64,000 nt of DNA from the NCBI RefSeq assembly GCF_003991425.1, contig NZ_CP034346.1:967501-1031500 (forward strand), written 5' to 3'. This DNA comes from Paenibacillus lutimineralis. GTDB taxonomy: Bacteria; Bacillota; Bacilli; Paenibacillales; Paenibacillaceae. The notes under the pieces are model-generated. The model had not been told where the DNA came from and searched no databases. It was given only the letters and a program-made list of their open reading frames with translations. Numbering within the stretch: position 1 is the stretch's first letter; every line of letters starts with the position of its first letter. Positions 54,330 to 63,141 of the stretch are shown in pieces. The translations under genes and the position numbers were made by a program.

Positions 54330-55130
54330 ATGATGACTCAGCCTGCAATGTTTCTCGCGCACGGGTCCCCTACACTCGCGATTGAAGACAACAACTATAC
54401 CCAATTTCTGAAGCAATTGATACAGCAATTGCCGCGTAGACCCAGGGCAGTCGTTGTGTTCTCAGCCCACTTCGATTCACCTGTTCAGGCTGTAAGCAAT
54501 GATGATGTTCATGAGACGATGCATGATTTCTATGGATTCCCGGAGGAAATGTACGGCATAGATTACCCTGCTCCCGGAGACCGGGAACTCAGTAAGCAGA
54601 TCGGAGACCTGTTCGCCGACAATAATCTCCCGTATGAGATGTCCTCGGGAAGAGGGCTGGACCATGGAGTCTGGGTGTTCCTTCGTACGCTGTTCCCTAA
54701 GGCAGATGTGCCTGTAGTGGAGCTGTCGGTGGATTCCAGACGTTCTCCTGCAGAGCAATATGCGATTGGCAAAATGTTGACCCAACTACGTCAGGAGAAT
54801 GTGCTTGTCATTGGCAGCGGTGGTCTAGTGCATAATTTACGGCTGCTGGATTCCGGAGCCTCCTCGCCCGCTGATTGGGCGGTAGAATTTGATGAATGGA
54901 TTGGCCAGCAGCTGCAGGACTGGAATCTGCGGATGTTGTTCGATTATGAGCGGCGGGCTCCGCATGTGCGGAAGGCGGTTCCTGTCTACGCAAATGAGCA
55001 TTTCGCCCCCTTGTTGTATGCGATGGGAGCTGCGGATGACGAGCGTAGAGCGGTGAAGCTGTTCCAGGATTACCAATATGGCAGTATAAGTCTGAACTGC
55101 TGGGTATTCGGTGGAACGGTATCGAAATGA
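54330..55130 (+). CDS. Class III extradiol dioxygenase (DODA/LigB-like)
   Basis: A 266-residue iron-dependent ring-opening dioxygenase of the DODA type (4,5-DOPA-dioxygenase-like, E. coli YgiD). Metal ligands are in MFLAHGSPTLAIEDN and VVFSAHFDSPVQ, GRGLDHGVWVFLRTLFP gives the conserved catalytic region, and IGSGGLVHNLRLLD follows. The true substrate in bacteria is uncertain; a catechol-like compound is expected. The ATG follows GGAGGTATGT; ATG one codon later is equally possible. Its terminator is strong. Confidence 0.87.
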   Translation: MMTQPAMFLAHGSPTLAIEDNNYTQFLKQLIQQLPRRPRAVVVFSAHFDSPVQAVSNDDVHETMHDFYGFPEEMYGIDYPAPGDRELSKQIGDLFADNNLPYEMSSGRGLDHGVWVFLRTLFPKADVPVVELSVDSRRSPAEQYAIGKMLTQLRQENVLVIGSGGLVHNLRLLDSGASSPADWAVEFDEWIGQQLQDWNLRMLFDYERRAPHVRKAVPVYANEHFAPLLYAMGAADDERRAVKLFQDYQYGSISLNCWVFGGTVSK

Positions 55131-55190
55131 TCGGATGATACGCTATTGAGTTAATATATAAAATATTTATGCGAGTAAAATCGCCACAAA

Positions 55191-55233
55191 GACTGCCGGA
55201 ATGATCCATGGATCATTCCGGCAGTCTTTTTTT
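55191..55233 (+). terminator. Strong rho-independent terminator
   Basis: GACTGCCGGAATGATCC pairs with GGATCATTCCGGCAGTC (17 bp, 2-base loop), followed by seven T. Confidence 0.93.
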
Positions 55234-55307
55234 GTCTTTTCTAGGCGAGTCGGTTCAAAGTATAATAGAGGGAACTAGAGCTAATAGAAGAAAATAATGG
55301 AGGAATT

Positions 55308-56378
55308 ATGAAATCTTATCTATCCAGAATTAGTCTATCCCTGCTGTTAGCGGCATGCTTGCTGCTTGTTCCCGCATGTGGGAAAGGGAGCAACCATGCA
55401 TTGAATGAAACGGATCAACCCATTCCAAACGAAGATGTTCAGGAACCACCGGTGGAAGAACTGGAACAACAAGCGCTATACAAATCTCCCTTTACGGGAA
55501 TGCCGCTTGATGAACCGACTACGCAAAGACCACTCGCTATCATGGTGAACAATGCTCCCCAAGCAAGACCTCAGTCCGGACTAGGAGGAGCGGATATCGT
55601 GTATGAGGTTCTGGCGGAGGGAGGAGTTACCCGGCTGGTCGCAATATATCAAAGCGGCGGTGATGTGGCCAAGATCGGCCCGATCCGCAGCATACGTCCT
55701 TATTTGATTGAGCTCGGCGAGAGCTATCATGGCATAACGGTTCATGCTGGTGCCAGCAATGATGCCTTTGCTATTTTGCAACGTCAGCATAAGGATGATT
55801 TGGACGAGATTACAAATGCTGGCCCTTATTTCTGGCGGGATAAATCGCGGAAAGCACCACATAATTTATATTCCAATTTAGAGAAGCTACTCGAAGGCGC
55901 TGAGAAACGGAAATACTCGATCCAAGATAGTGAGATTCCGACCTACACTTTCCGCGATTCAAATGATCCGGGAGAAGGTGATCCAGCAACATCCGTAGAG
56001 ATTAAGTTCCAGCTTGAAAAATATAGGGTATCTTACGTGTATGATGCGGAGAGCAAGTTGTACAAACGCTATATTAACGGTGAGCCGCATAAGGATCTGG
56101 ACACCGGGGAACAGCTGACCTGCTCGAATGTGGTCATTCTTGGTACAGACCATAAGGTACTTGATGATATCGGCCGTCTCAGCATTAATCTGGAGATGGG
56201 CGGGGAGGCGATCCTGCTTCAGAATGGCAAAGTTATTCGTGGCACCTGGATTCGTAAAGCGGATGACGTGATCCGTATCATTAAGGATAATGTCGAGGTT
56301 CCATTTTATCCTGGCAAAACATATTTCAATATCGTCCCTAACAAGCCCGATTTCGAGAGTCATATTAAGCTTGAATAG
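55308..56378 (+). CDS. yerB: DUF3048 lipoprotein (YerB-like)
   Basis: A 356-residue lipoprotein. The signal is MKSYLSRISLSLLLAACLLL followed by the lipobox VPAC, so the mature protein is anchored outside. DUF3048 is clear: FTGMPLDEPTTQRPLAIMVN, then PQSGLGGADIVYEVLAEGGV and the IGPIRSIRPYLIEL segment. The C-terminal half is the second DUF3048 domain. Function is unknown; in Bacillus subtilis yerB lies near yerC and yerQ, relatives of which also occur at the right end of this window. The ATG follows GGAGG. Confidence 0.88.
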   Translation: MKSYLSRISLSLLLAACLLLVPACGKGSNHALNETDQPIPNEDVQEPPVEELEQQALYKSPFTGMPLDEPTTQRPLAIMVNNAPQARPQSGLGGADIVYEVLAEGGVTRLVAIYQSGGDVAKIGPIRSIRPYLIELGESYHGITVHAGASNDAFAILQRQHKDDLDEITNAGPYFWRDKSRKAPHNLYSNLEKLLEGAEKRKYSIQDSEIPTYTFRDSNDPGEGDPATSVEIKFQLEKYRVSYVYDAESKLYKRYINGEPHKDLDTGEQLTCSNVVILGTDHKVLDDIGRLSINLEMGGEAILLQNGKVIRGTWIRKADDVIRIIKDNVEVPFYPGKTYFNIVPNKPDFESHIKLE

Positions 56379-56600
56379 TGATGGTTGTGACAAGGCTTTA
56401 TTGTCTCAATATGGATGTTCCTCTGGATGAATATGGGGCTTTAAGGATAGAGCTGGGAACACTGGGGGAAAAATAAGTTATATAGGTGAAATGTTTTCGA
56501 CAAAATGATCTATACTATCCCAAGTTATGATAATATATTGTGGGTTAGTAATAGGAGTGTTAGGGGCATAAACAAACGTAAAGAGAAGAGAGGATACCAA

Positions 56601-57215
56601 ATGCGAGTTAAGAAGAAGGATATCTTTTTCCAGACGTTGGAGAACATGGCGGATACGATTGTACAATCGGCCGATTATTTCGCCCAGCAGGTTGCGGAAT
56701 TTAAAGACGTAGATCAATTCGCGAAGAAAATGAAGGAGCTCGAGTCGCAGTGCGATAATTACACGCACACGATTATCGTGGAACTGAACAAGACGTTCAT
56801 TACTCCGATCGAGCGTGATGATATCATGGAACTTACGACAACGCTGGATGATGTAATGGATGGTCTGGAGGCTACGACTTCACGCTTCTTCATGTATCAT
56901 TTACATGAGCCGGACGAGCATATTACACGCTTTGCCGAGATTTTGCGTAACTCTGCATATGAAATTCAAAAGGCAATTCATCTGCTCTCGCAGAAAAAAT
57001 TGCTCGCTATACGAGAATACACAATTCGATTGAACGATCTGGAGAATCAGGGTGATGAACTGCTTCGGATTTGTATCAAAGAGTTGTTTGCTAAAGTAAC
57101 AGACCCAATCACTCTGATTAAGAAGAAGGAAATTTACGAGCGACTCGAGACCACGACAGATGCGTGTGAGCATGTTGCCAATACGCTTGAATCCATAATT
57201 ATGCGCAATTCATAA
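56601..57215 (+). CDS. DUF47/PhoU-like protein, phosphate-uptake partner
   Basis: A 204-residue all-helical protein of the DUF47 (PhoU-related) family. It starts MRVKKKDIFFQTLENMADTI; KELESQCDNYTHTIIVELNK and TFITPIERDDIMELTTTLDD are the typical helices with acidic metal-binding positions. Such proteins are encoded with PiT phosphate transporters and are thought to regulate them. The start ATG 56601 follows AGAAGAGAGGA. The next gene, 87 bp downstream, is the PiT transporter. Confidence 0.9.
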   Translation: MRVKKKDIFFQTLENMADTIVQSADYFAQQVAEFKDVDQFAKKMKELESQCDNYTHTIIVELNKTFITPIERDDIMELTTTLDDVMDGLEATTSRFFMYHLHEPDEHITRFAEILRNSAYEIQKAIHLLSQKKLLAIREYTIRLNDLENQGDELLRICIKELFAKVTDPITLIKKKEIYERLETTTDACEHVANTLESIIMRNS

Positions 57216-57302
57216 GATTAAGCTACTTATTTGAAATTCGGGAGGTTGGAATTGCGCGGATTCTGTAAAGTGAATACTCCATCTGTGCAATAATAAAAAA
57301 CC

Positions 57303-58292
57303 ATGGATACGAGTCTAATAATTATTTTTGTTGTTATCATACTGGCGTTAGGCTTCGACTTTATTAACGGCTTCCATGATACAGCCAATGCGATTGCAAC
57401 ATCGGTCTCTACCCGGGCCTTGAAACCGCGGACGGCGATTTTGATGGCTGCCGGAATGAACTTCCTCGGAGCCTTGTTGTTTACCGGCGTTGCGAAGACG
57501 ATCGGGGGGAGTGTGGCGGACCCTTCCACACTAGATAATGGTCTGGAAGTATTAATTGCTACTCTACTTGCTGCTATTATCTGGAACTTGATCACATGGT
57601 GGTTCGGTATACCGTCTTCTTCCTCACATGCCCTTATCGGTGCATTGGCTGGTGCGGTATATGTTGGAGCAGGACCGGATAAGTTGAACTGGGGCGGTTT
57701 TACCAAGATCGTTGAGGCATTGATTATTTCTCCATTCCTTGCGTTTGGGATCGGCTTTATTGTGATGAAGATTCTGAAATGGATCTTTGCCAAACGAAGC
57801 CCGCATACGGTCAACAAAGGATTCCGTTCCATGCAGGTGCTGACAGCTGCGATTCAGAGCTTCTCTCACGGTACGAATGATGCCCAGAAAGCGATGGGAA
57901 TCATCACTTTCGCATTGGTGACGGCCAATTTCCAGGATCATATGGAAGTGCCGCTATGGGTTAAGATTGCTGCTGCATCCGCGATGGCTCTCGGTACATC
58001 TCTTGGGGGCTGGAAGATTATTAAGACGATGGGTACAAAAATATTCAAAATCGAACCGATTAACGGTTTTGCAGCGGATCTCTCATCGGCCTCAGTTATT
58101 TTTGGGGCGACGTTGATTCAATTGCCAGTCAGCACTACGCATGCTATTACGTCATCCATTCTTGGCGTTGGCGCTGCGAAACGGTTCTCTGGGGTTAGCT
58201 GGGGGCTAGCCGGTAGGATTGTTATCGCTTGGGTAATTACGATTCCAATCGTAGCTGTACTTGCAGGTTTGATCTATGTTGTATTGTTCTAA
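57303..58292 (+). CDS. pit: PiT-family inorganic phosphate transporter
   Basis: A 329-residue low-affinity phosphate symporter with about ten membrane helices. The two inverted PiT signatures are GFDFINGFHDTANAIATSVS near residue 20 and SFSHGTNDAQKAMGIITFAL in the second half. IPSSSSHALIGALAGA and VSTTHAITSSILGVG are the matching repeats. It works with the DUF47 protein upstream. No good ribosome site is visible directly before the ATG, so expression may depend on the upstream gene or on another start. Confidence 0.93.
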   Translation: MDTSLIIIFVVIILALGFDFINGFHDTANAIATSVSTRALKPRTAILMAAGMNFLGALLFTGVAKTIGGSVADPSTLDNGLEVLIATLLAAIIWNLITWWFGIPSSSSHALIGALAGAVYVGAGPDKLNWGGFTKIVEALIISPFLAFGIGFIVMKILKWIFAKRSPHTVNKGFRSMQVLTAAIQSFSHGTNDAQKAMGIITFALVTANFQDHMEVPLWVKIAAASAMALGTSLGGWKIIKTMGTKIFKIEPINGFAADLSSASVIFGATLIQLPVSTTHAITSSILGVGAAKRFSGVSWGLAGRIVIAWVITIPIVAVLAGLIYVVLF

Positions 58293-58315
58293 AAGATAAA
58301 GCGAATAACAATGAC

Positions 58316-58345
58316 GCCAATCTGCTGCAGGATTGGCTTTCTTTG
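58316..58345 (+). terminator. Terminator after the PiT gene
   Basis: GCCAATC pairs with GATTGGC, loop TGCTGCAG, then TTTCTTTGT. Confidence 0.65.
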
Positions 58346-58378
58346 TATTCTAGTGAATGGTGTGGGAGGTTATGGACT

Positions 58379-59344
58379 ATGATTCGTGTGATGGGGATTA
58401 CGCATGATCATCAGGTAAGAACGGATATTGCGTTGGAAGACATTCATAACAGACACAATTTTTTGTGGAGCTGGGTTGATTTCAGCGAACCAACAGATGA
58501 GGAAGCAGAGCTCTTGGGTTCCTTCTTCCAATTCCACCCACTAGCCATTGAGGATTGTATACTGCATATCATGCAGCGTCCCAAAATTGACTTCTACGAG
58601 GATCATGATTTTCTTGTTCTGCATGCGTTGGACCCGGACACGCTGGAGCTGATTGAGGTGAATCTGTTCATTGGCGAGAACTATTTGGTATCCTTTCATT
58701 ACCGAGAGCTTCAGGAGATCGATATGGCCTGGGAGAGCATTCAGAAGCGGGCGCTGAACCGAAAGATGTGGGAGCGTGGCCCTTTTACCGCTGCTTATCT
58801 GGTCATCGACAATCTGGTCGATCAATATTTCCCTTGCGTCTATGCAGTGGAAGATGAACTGGACGAGCTTGAGAAGCTGGGCAGTCGAGAGTCGATCGAG
58901 CAACTGATGAATCAAGTATTCGATCTACGAAGCAGGCTGCTCAAGCTGCGCCGGACGATCGTACCGATGCGCGATCTAATGTATCATATCCTCAATTCGA
59001 AGCATATTCAGTCGCAGAAGGAGGCAGGAGCGTACTTCTCAGATATCTATGATCATCTGCTGAAGCTGTCGGAAATGGTCGAATCCAATCGTGAGATGAC
59101 GGCGGATCTCCGCGACTCCTATCTCTCATTGAACTCCAACCGGATGAATGGCATTATGAAGACCCTGACCGTGATCACCAGTGTATTTATGCCGCTGACG
59201 CTCATCGCCGGCATTTATGGCATGAACTTCGCGAACATGCCTGAGCTGCACTGGCGCTATGGCTATTTTGGCATACTCGGCCTGATGGGTGTGCTCAGCA
59301 TTTGGATGATACTCAGCTTCATGCGGCGAGGCTGGTTCAAATGA
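58379..59344 (+). CDS. corA: CorA-family magnesium/divalent cation transporter
   Basis: A 321-residue CorA-type channel. A large cytoplasmic N-terminal domain (about 250 residues, including FHPLAIEDCILHIMQRPKID and the long helix DELDELEKLGSRESIEQLMN) is followed by two C-terminal membrane helices. The selectivity motif GMN lies in the loop between them (LIAGIYGMNFANMPEL). The protein forms pentamers. The start ATG 58379 follows GGGAGGTTATGG. A remnant of a repeat element and a terminator follow. Confidence 0.93.
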   Translation: MIRVMGITHDHQVRTDIALEDIHNRHNFLWSWVDFSEPTDEEAELLGSFFQFHPLAIEDCILHIMQRPKIDFYEDHDFLVLHALDPDTLELIEVNLFIGENYLVSFHYRELQEIDMAWESIQKRALNRKMWERGPFTAAYLVIDNLVDQYFPCVYAVEDELDELEKLGSRESIEQLMNQVFDLRSRLLKLRRTIVPMRDLMYHILNSKHIQSQKEAGAYFSDIYDHLLKLSEMVESNREMTADLRDSYLSLNSNRMNGIMKTLTVITSVFMPLTLIAGIYGMNFANMPELHWRYGYFGILGLMGVLSIWMILSFMRRGWFK

Positions 59345-59352
59345 CAGCGGAA

Positions 59353-59416
59353 GCTCTGCTCCTCAGTCCCTAGCTTCATCCCACCTTCTCTGTGCTGAAA
59401 ACTAGATTTTCGGACA
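59353..59416 (-). repeat. Degenerate repeat element remnant (copy E)
   Basis: On the minus strand it reads GTTTTCAGCACAGAGAAGG, TGGGATGAAGCTAGGGACTG, AGGAGCAGAGC, matching the left part of copies B and C with many changes. The terminal GTTCAAAAAG is lost. Confidence 0.6.
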
Positions 59417-59439
59417 TCATTTATAGCCCCATCTCAAAG

Positions 59440-59481
59440 ACGGTCATTTCCCAATTTCGACGGGAAGTAACCGTTTTTTTT
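59440..59481 (+). terminator. Terminator after corA
   Basis: ACGGT and ACCGT form the base, ATTTCCC and GGGAAGT the upper stem, followed by eight T in total. Confidence 0.75.
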
Positions 59482-59600
59482 GCTGCGCTGGACGGGCATT
59501 CAATTATTTTTTGCCTTATTAGATAGATGTCCACTATTCAAAAGCTTCTCTGGCATACGATGACATCATATACAACTGCATCATTAAGGAGGAGGACCAG

Positions 59601-60494
59601 TTGAAGATTCGTAAGGCGATCATACCGGCAGCAGGTTACGGAACGCGGCTTCTTCCAGCAACCAAAGCAATGCCCAAGGAAATGCTTCCGATTATTGATA
59701 AACCAACGATTCAATTCATTATCGAGGAAGCGGCGGCGGCCGGAATCGAGGAGATTCTGGTTGTCACTGGTAAAGGGAAGAAGGTCATCGAGGATCATTT
59801 TGATTCTGCACATGAGCTCGAATACTTCCTGGAACAGAAGGGAAAGTTCGAAGAGCTTCGCAAGGTGAGGGAATTTACTGGTCTGGCAGACATTCATTAT
59901 ATCCGCCAATCTGATCGTAAAGGGCTGGGCCACGCGATTCATGTGGGTAGAAAGTTTATTGGGGGAGAGCCTTTTGCTGTTCTGCTTGGAGATACCTTCT
60001 TCGAGTCAGAGCCTCCAGCACTGGGGCAGTTGATCAAGGGCTTCGACAGATTCCAGACATCCATTCTGGGAGTTCAGACGGTACCAGAAGAGAAAGTATC
60101 CAAATATGGGATTGTGGATGCCAAGCCATTGATTGATGCTTTCGCCTATGTCAATCAATTAGTCGAGAAGCCCCAGGCGGGTACGGTCCCTTCGCGTCTG
60201 GCTATGGTAGGGCGTTATATTCTTACACCATCCATCTTTGATATTCTGGAGAATCAGCCACCAGGCGTAGGAGGTGAAATCCAGCTCACCGACGCGTTGA
60301 ACAGGCTCCTGACCAGGGAAGCCGTCTATACTTGCGAGATCAACGGCCGCTGGCATGATGTTGGAGACCCGCTTGGCTATCTTAAGGCCATTCTCGCGAT
60401 TACAGGGCACCGTGGAAATCTGAAGAATGATCTTCAAGAAGAAGTAAACAGACTGCTGCAAGTTGACAAGGATATCCCTAGTTCCGAACAATAA
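59601..60494 (+). CDS. galU: UTP-glucose-1-phosphate uridylyltransferase
   Basis: A 297-residue GalU/GtaB enzyme making UDP-glucose for cell-wall and teichoic-acid glycosylation. The nucleotide-binding start is AIIPAAGYGTRLLPATKAMP, followed by KEMLPIIDKP; VLLGDTFFESEP is the metal and sugar site and LVEKPQAGTVPSRLAMVGRY the conserved loop. It starts at TTG behind AAGGAGGAGG. It is probably transcribed with, or just ahead of, the glycosyltransferase gene. Confidence 0.94.
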   Translation: MKIRKAIIPAAGYGTRLLPATKAMPKEMLPIIDKPTIQFIIEEAAAAGIEEILVVTGKGKKVIEDHFDSAHELEYFLEQKGKFEELRKVREFTGLADIHYIRQSDRKGLGHAIHVGRKFIGGEPFAVLLGDTFFESEPPALGQLIKGFDRFQTSILGVQTVPEEKVSKYGIVDAKPLIDAFAYVNQLVEKPQAGTVPSRLAMVGRYILTPSIFDILENQPPGVGGEIQLTDALNRLLTREAVYTCEINGRWHDVGDPLGYLKAILAITGHRGNLKNDLQEEVNRLLQVDKDIPSSEQ

Positions 60495-60607
60495 CGATCT
60501 ACGTTTAATCAGTAGGAACGCAGACTCCAAGAGGCCGTGAGAATAAAAGGTGCGGCAGTCGTGAGCTACGTTGTTTTCTAAAAACCAGGGAGAGGTGTTA
60601 ATTGTAA

Positions 60608-61822
60608 ATGGTTGAACTGGCCTTAGCATTTACAGATAAGGATGGAAGTTATGCAGAACATGCCGCTGTCGTTCTTACATCGGTCTTCCGCAATACAAGT
60701 TCACAAGTTAACGTTCATATTCTTCATGACGAGTCGTTAACCAGAGAGAACATGCTAAGAATTAAACAGCTGGTTACACATTATAATCATACTGTTAAAT
60801 TCTACTCTATCGTCTTGGCTCGTGACTTGGCCGAAGTTGTCGGGGGGGCCCAATCGGTTAATACATGGACTTGGGGAAGCATGTACCGTCTGCTTCTGCC
60901 TTCTCTGCTTGATGTCAGCAAAGTTATTTACCTGGACTGCGATGTGCTGGTAAATCTGGATATTCAAGAATTGTGGAATATCGATTTGAATGGTTGCTAT
61001 CTGGCCGCGGCCCGAGATCAAGGCGCCGTAGGAATTACTGACAATCTCTCACCCTTAGGATTAAATCCGGATACTTACTTCAATTCGGGCGTTATCATAT
61101 TTGAACTTAACAATATTCGTCAAAACTCGGAGTGGTATGTGAAGATGCAGGATTTCCTGCGGCAATATCCTAGCACAACCCTACCTGACCAGGATGTACT
61201 CAATCACATTTATGGTGACAATTATTTGCAACTTGGTGAAGAATTTAACGCCTTTAGCATCAGTAATACGGATCTAGACTTCAATCATAAAATTGTGCAC
61301 TTTGCTGGCGAGACGAAGTGGTGGGACCCCGTGTCTCCAGGCTTCGCCCTGTATCAGGAATATCTTAATTTGACACCGTGGAGATTGCCTGAGTCACATT
61401 TCGGCCCGGTTGGTCCTATATTGCCTGAGCATGGGACAGAGTTGGATGAGCGGTCGTTCACGTTTCGATTGGATCATGGTGAGCCATCGATGCGGGAGGA
61501 GTCTATACATGCCGGGAACCAGCATCCAGTGCAGCCTGTGCACTCCATGAAGAAGGCGCGGATGAAGCGATCGAAGAGACTGAAGAAGTTCAAGAAATTG
61601 ACGAGGCTGAAATCATCGAAGAGACCTGTAAAACGGGCCGGATTCACCCGAAACCTCAAGCCTTCTTTACGTCGTATACATCGGATAACATCGGTGCAGC
61701 GGAGATCCCGATTGAAGCGTAAGAGAAGAGTGTGGAGTTCCTATCCGGGTAAAGTTATGCCTTCGAGAACGAGTCGGCAAGTCGTTGTACGTCGGCAAAA
61801 AAAGGTTACCAGAACTGCCTAG
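60608..61822 (+). CDS. GT8 glycosyltransferase with Lys/Arg-rich C-terminal tail
   Basis: A 404-residue protein. Residues 1-260 are a family 8 glycosyltransferase: ELALAFTDKDGSYAEHAAVV, the DxD metal motif in VIYLDCDVLVNLD, YFNSGVIIFEL, TTLPDQDVLNHIYGD and VHFAGETKWWDP. The last ~90 residues are unrelated and very basic (KKARMKRSKRLKKFKKLTRL, then many more Lys/Arg/Ser). Such tails occur in spore-coat-associated proteins, so attachment to spores, nucleic acid or anionic polymers is possible (inference). The sugar donor may be UDP-glucose given galU upstream. The ATG follows GGGAGAGGTG. Confidence 0.85.
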   Translation: MVELALAFTDKDGSYAEHAAVVLTSVFRNTSSQVNVHILHDESLTRENMLRIKQLVTHYNHTVKFYSIVLARDLAEVVGGAQSVNTWTWGSMYRLLLPSLLDVSKVIYLDCDVLVNLDIQELWNIDLNGCYLAAARDQGAVGITDNLSPLGLNPDTYFNSGVIIFELNNIRQNSEWYVKMQDFLRQYPSTTLPDQDVLNHIYGDNYLQLGEEFNAFSISNTDLDFNHKIVHFAGETKWWDPVSPGFALYQEYLNLTPWRLPESHFGPVGPILPEHGTELDERSFTFRLDHGEPSMREESIHAGNQHPVQPVHSMKKARMKRSKRLKKFKKLTRLKSSKRPVKRAGFTRNLKPSLRRIHRITSVQRRSRLKRKRRVWSSYPGKVMPSRTSRQVVVRRQKKVTRTA

Positions 61823-61861
61823 AAGACGGTACGCTACGGACCAAGAACGATCTCATAGATC

Positions 61862-61905
61862 AAGGATCTCAGATTCCGTGATGAAGCGGACTGGGATCTT
61901 TGTTG
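61862..61905 (+). terminator. Terminator of the GT8 gene
   Basis: AAGGATCTCAGATTCCG pairs imperfectly with CGGACTGGGATCTTTG. Confidence 0.5.
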
Positions 61906-61924
61906 TATATAACGTACGAATATG

Positions 61925-61957
61925 AAAAAAACAGCTGCCGAGGCTTCTCGACAGCTC
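61925..61957 (-). terminator. Terminator of the YqfQ-like gene (minus strand)
   Basis: On the minus strand GAGCTGTCGAG pairs with CTCGGCAGCTG, followed by T and a T-rich run (A-run at 61925-61930 on the plus strand). Confidence 0.7.
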
Positions 61958-61994
61958 TACAGTCCCAAATATAATGATGTGCGGGGTTTTAGGA

Positions 61995-62489
61995 TTAGCG
62001 TCGACGTTTGGATTTTCCGCTGCGAGTACGGGAAGAGGAGCGTTTACTGCCTTTTCTACTCTTCCTGCCGCTTCCTTTGCTGCGGCGAGGTTTGTATTCG
62101 TTCAGATTGTCGTCGTTGTTACCGCCCTTTCCCTTGGCTCCAGGAAGCAGGCTAGTGAACATCTTGGCCATCGGCGCAAACTGCTGAACCGTCTGCATAA
62201 TCCTCTGTACCTTGCCCATTGTGGCGACGATTCCATCGATTCCACCCATACGGTCGATCATGCCTTTCAGATCGCCCAGATTCGGGATAGAGAATCCGCC
62301 TCCAGCCTTGGCTGCCGTATTTGGAGCAGCGGGTAGTGGATCGGCCGGTTGTGAATAAGGAACAAGCGCGGAAGCCTCGATGATCTCGGTAGGATTGGAA
62401 TCGAACGGCGTAATCCCTGGATAATTGTGCGAGTAGGGATACGAAGGGGGCGTCGCACTTCGCCGTGGAGGAGTGTAATGCGGCATCAT
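61995..62489 (-). CDS. YqfQ/VrrA-like protein with basic tail
   Basis: A 164-residue protein. It has a Pro/Tyr/Ser-rich N-terminus (MMPHYTPPRRSATPPSYPYS), then a central helical region (IPNLGDLKGMIDRMGGIDGI, then MQTVQQFAPMAKMFTSLLPG) and a Lys/Arg/Ser tail of about 34 residues. The middle and overall layout recall the YqfQ/VrrA family, proteins of unknown function in sporeformers. The basic tail parallels that of the neighbouring GT8 protein. The ATG follows AAAGGAAAGTG. The family call is tentative. Confidence 0.6.
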   Translation of the reverse strand: MMPHYTPPRRSATPPSYPYSHNYPGITPFDSNPTEIIEASALVPYSQPADPLPAAPNTAAKAGGGFSIPNLGDLKGMIDRMGGIDGIVATMGKVQRIMQTVQQFAPMAKMFTSLLPGAKGKGGNNDDNLNEYKPRRSKGSGRKSRKGSKRSSSRTRSGKSKRRR

Positions 62490-62723
62490 ATCACTTTCCT
62501 TTACAAGTATTGTGTCAGGAGGTGGGTAGCGGCACTTGTCGCTTCTCCTTCCTGGTTATGCATATAAACCGTTAGTGTGACTAAGATAGTTCTTTAGTAA
62601 ATAGGCATTTGCAATAATACAATGTATGTATCTACCCAGATTTTCGTCTGGACGAATGCCCCGGTTTTGTGGGCATTTGCGGAAAATGGGCGTTCTTTCT
62701 GTGATGCGTGAAATCGTTAATGC
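62490..62723. other. Divergent intergenic region without a gene
   Basis: No coding frame stands out. It holds two small hairpins (CAGATTTTCGTCTG and AATGCCC...GGGCATT near 62637-62682) without a clear T-run. The minus-strand gene and yerC are transcribed away from it. Confidence 0.5.
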
Positions 62724-62753
62724 TTGAAAAAGATGACCTTACTCGGGTACAAT
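62724..62753 (+). promoter_or_regulatory. Promoter of yerC
   Basis: TTGAAA (62724-62729), an 18-bp spacer, then TACAAT (62748-62753). It supports the GTG start at 62792 over longer frames. Confidence 0.65.
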
Positions 62754-62791
62754 GGTGGTGTGGTACAGTAACGGTAGGGGATGATGATTCA

Positions 62792-63082
62792 GTGCAACTT
62801 AAGAAGTTGAATGATAAGACAATCGATCAATTGTTTGAAGCGATACTTTCTTTGGAGAATGTTGAGGAATGCTACGTCTTCTTTGATGATCTTTGTACAG
62901 TTAACGAAATACAATCGCTCTCCCAGCGTCTGGAGGTAGCGAGAATGCTTGGCAAGGGTTCTACATATAATCAGATCGAAGCTGAGACTGGAGCTAGTAC
63001 GGCAACAATTTCACGTGTTAAGCGCTGTCTTAATTATGGTAATGATGGGTATAAAATGGCGCTTGAGCGCATCAACCTGTAA
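62792..63082 (+). CDS. yerC: YerC-like TrpR-related DNA-binding protein
   Basis: A 96-residue protein of the YerC/YecD family, a relative of the Trp repressor. It is helical, with CYVFFDDLCTVNEIQSLSQR, then LEVARMLGKGSTYNQIEAET and the recognition helix GASTATISRVKRCL. I set the start at GTG 62792, downstream of the promoter, because the family N-terminus begins here; a longer frame would start upstream of the -10. The ligand and targets are not known. The gene next to it is a CbiX-type chelatase. Confidence 0.88.
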   Translation: MQLKKLNDKTIDQLFEAILSLENVEECYVFFDDLCTVNEIQSLSQRLEVARMLGKGSTYNQIEAETGASTATISRVKRCLNYGNDGYKMALERINL

Positions 63083-63141
63083 TTGTGAAGACAGGGCCAG
63101 GGATATCACAGGATTGGACAGTCGGTCAGGGGGCATGTGAC

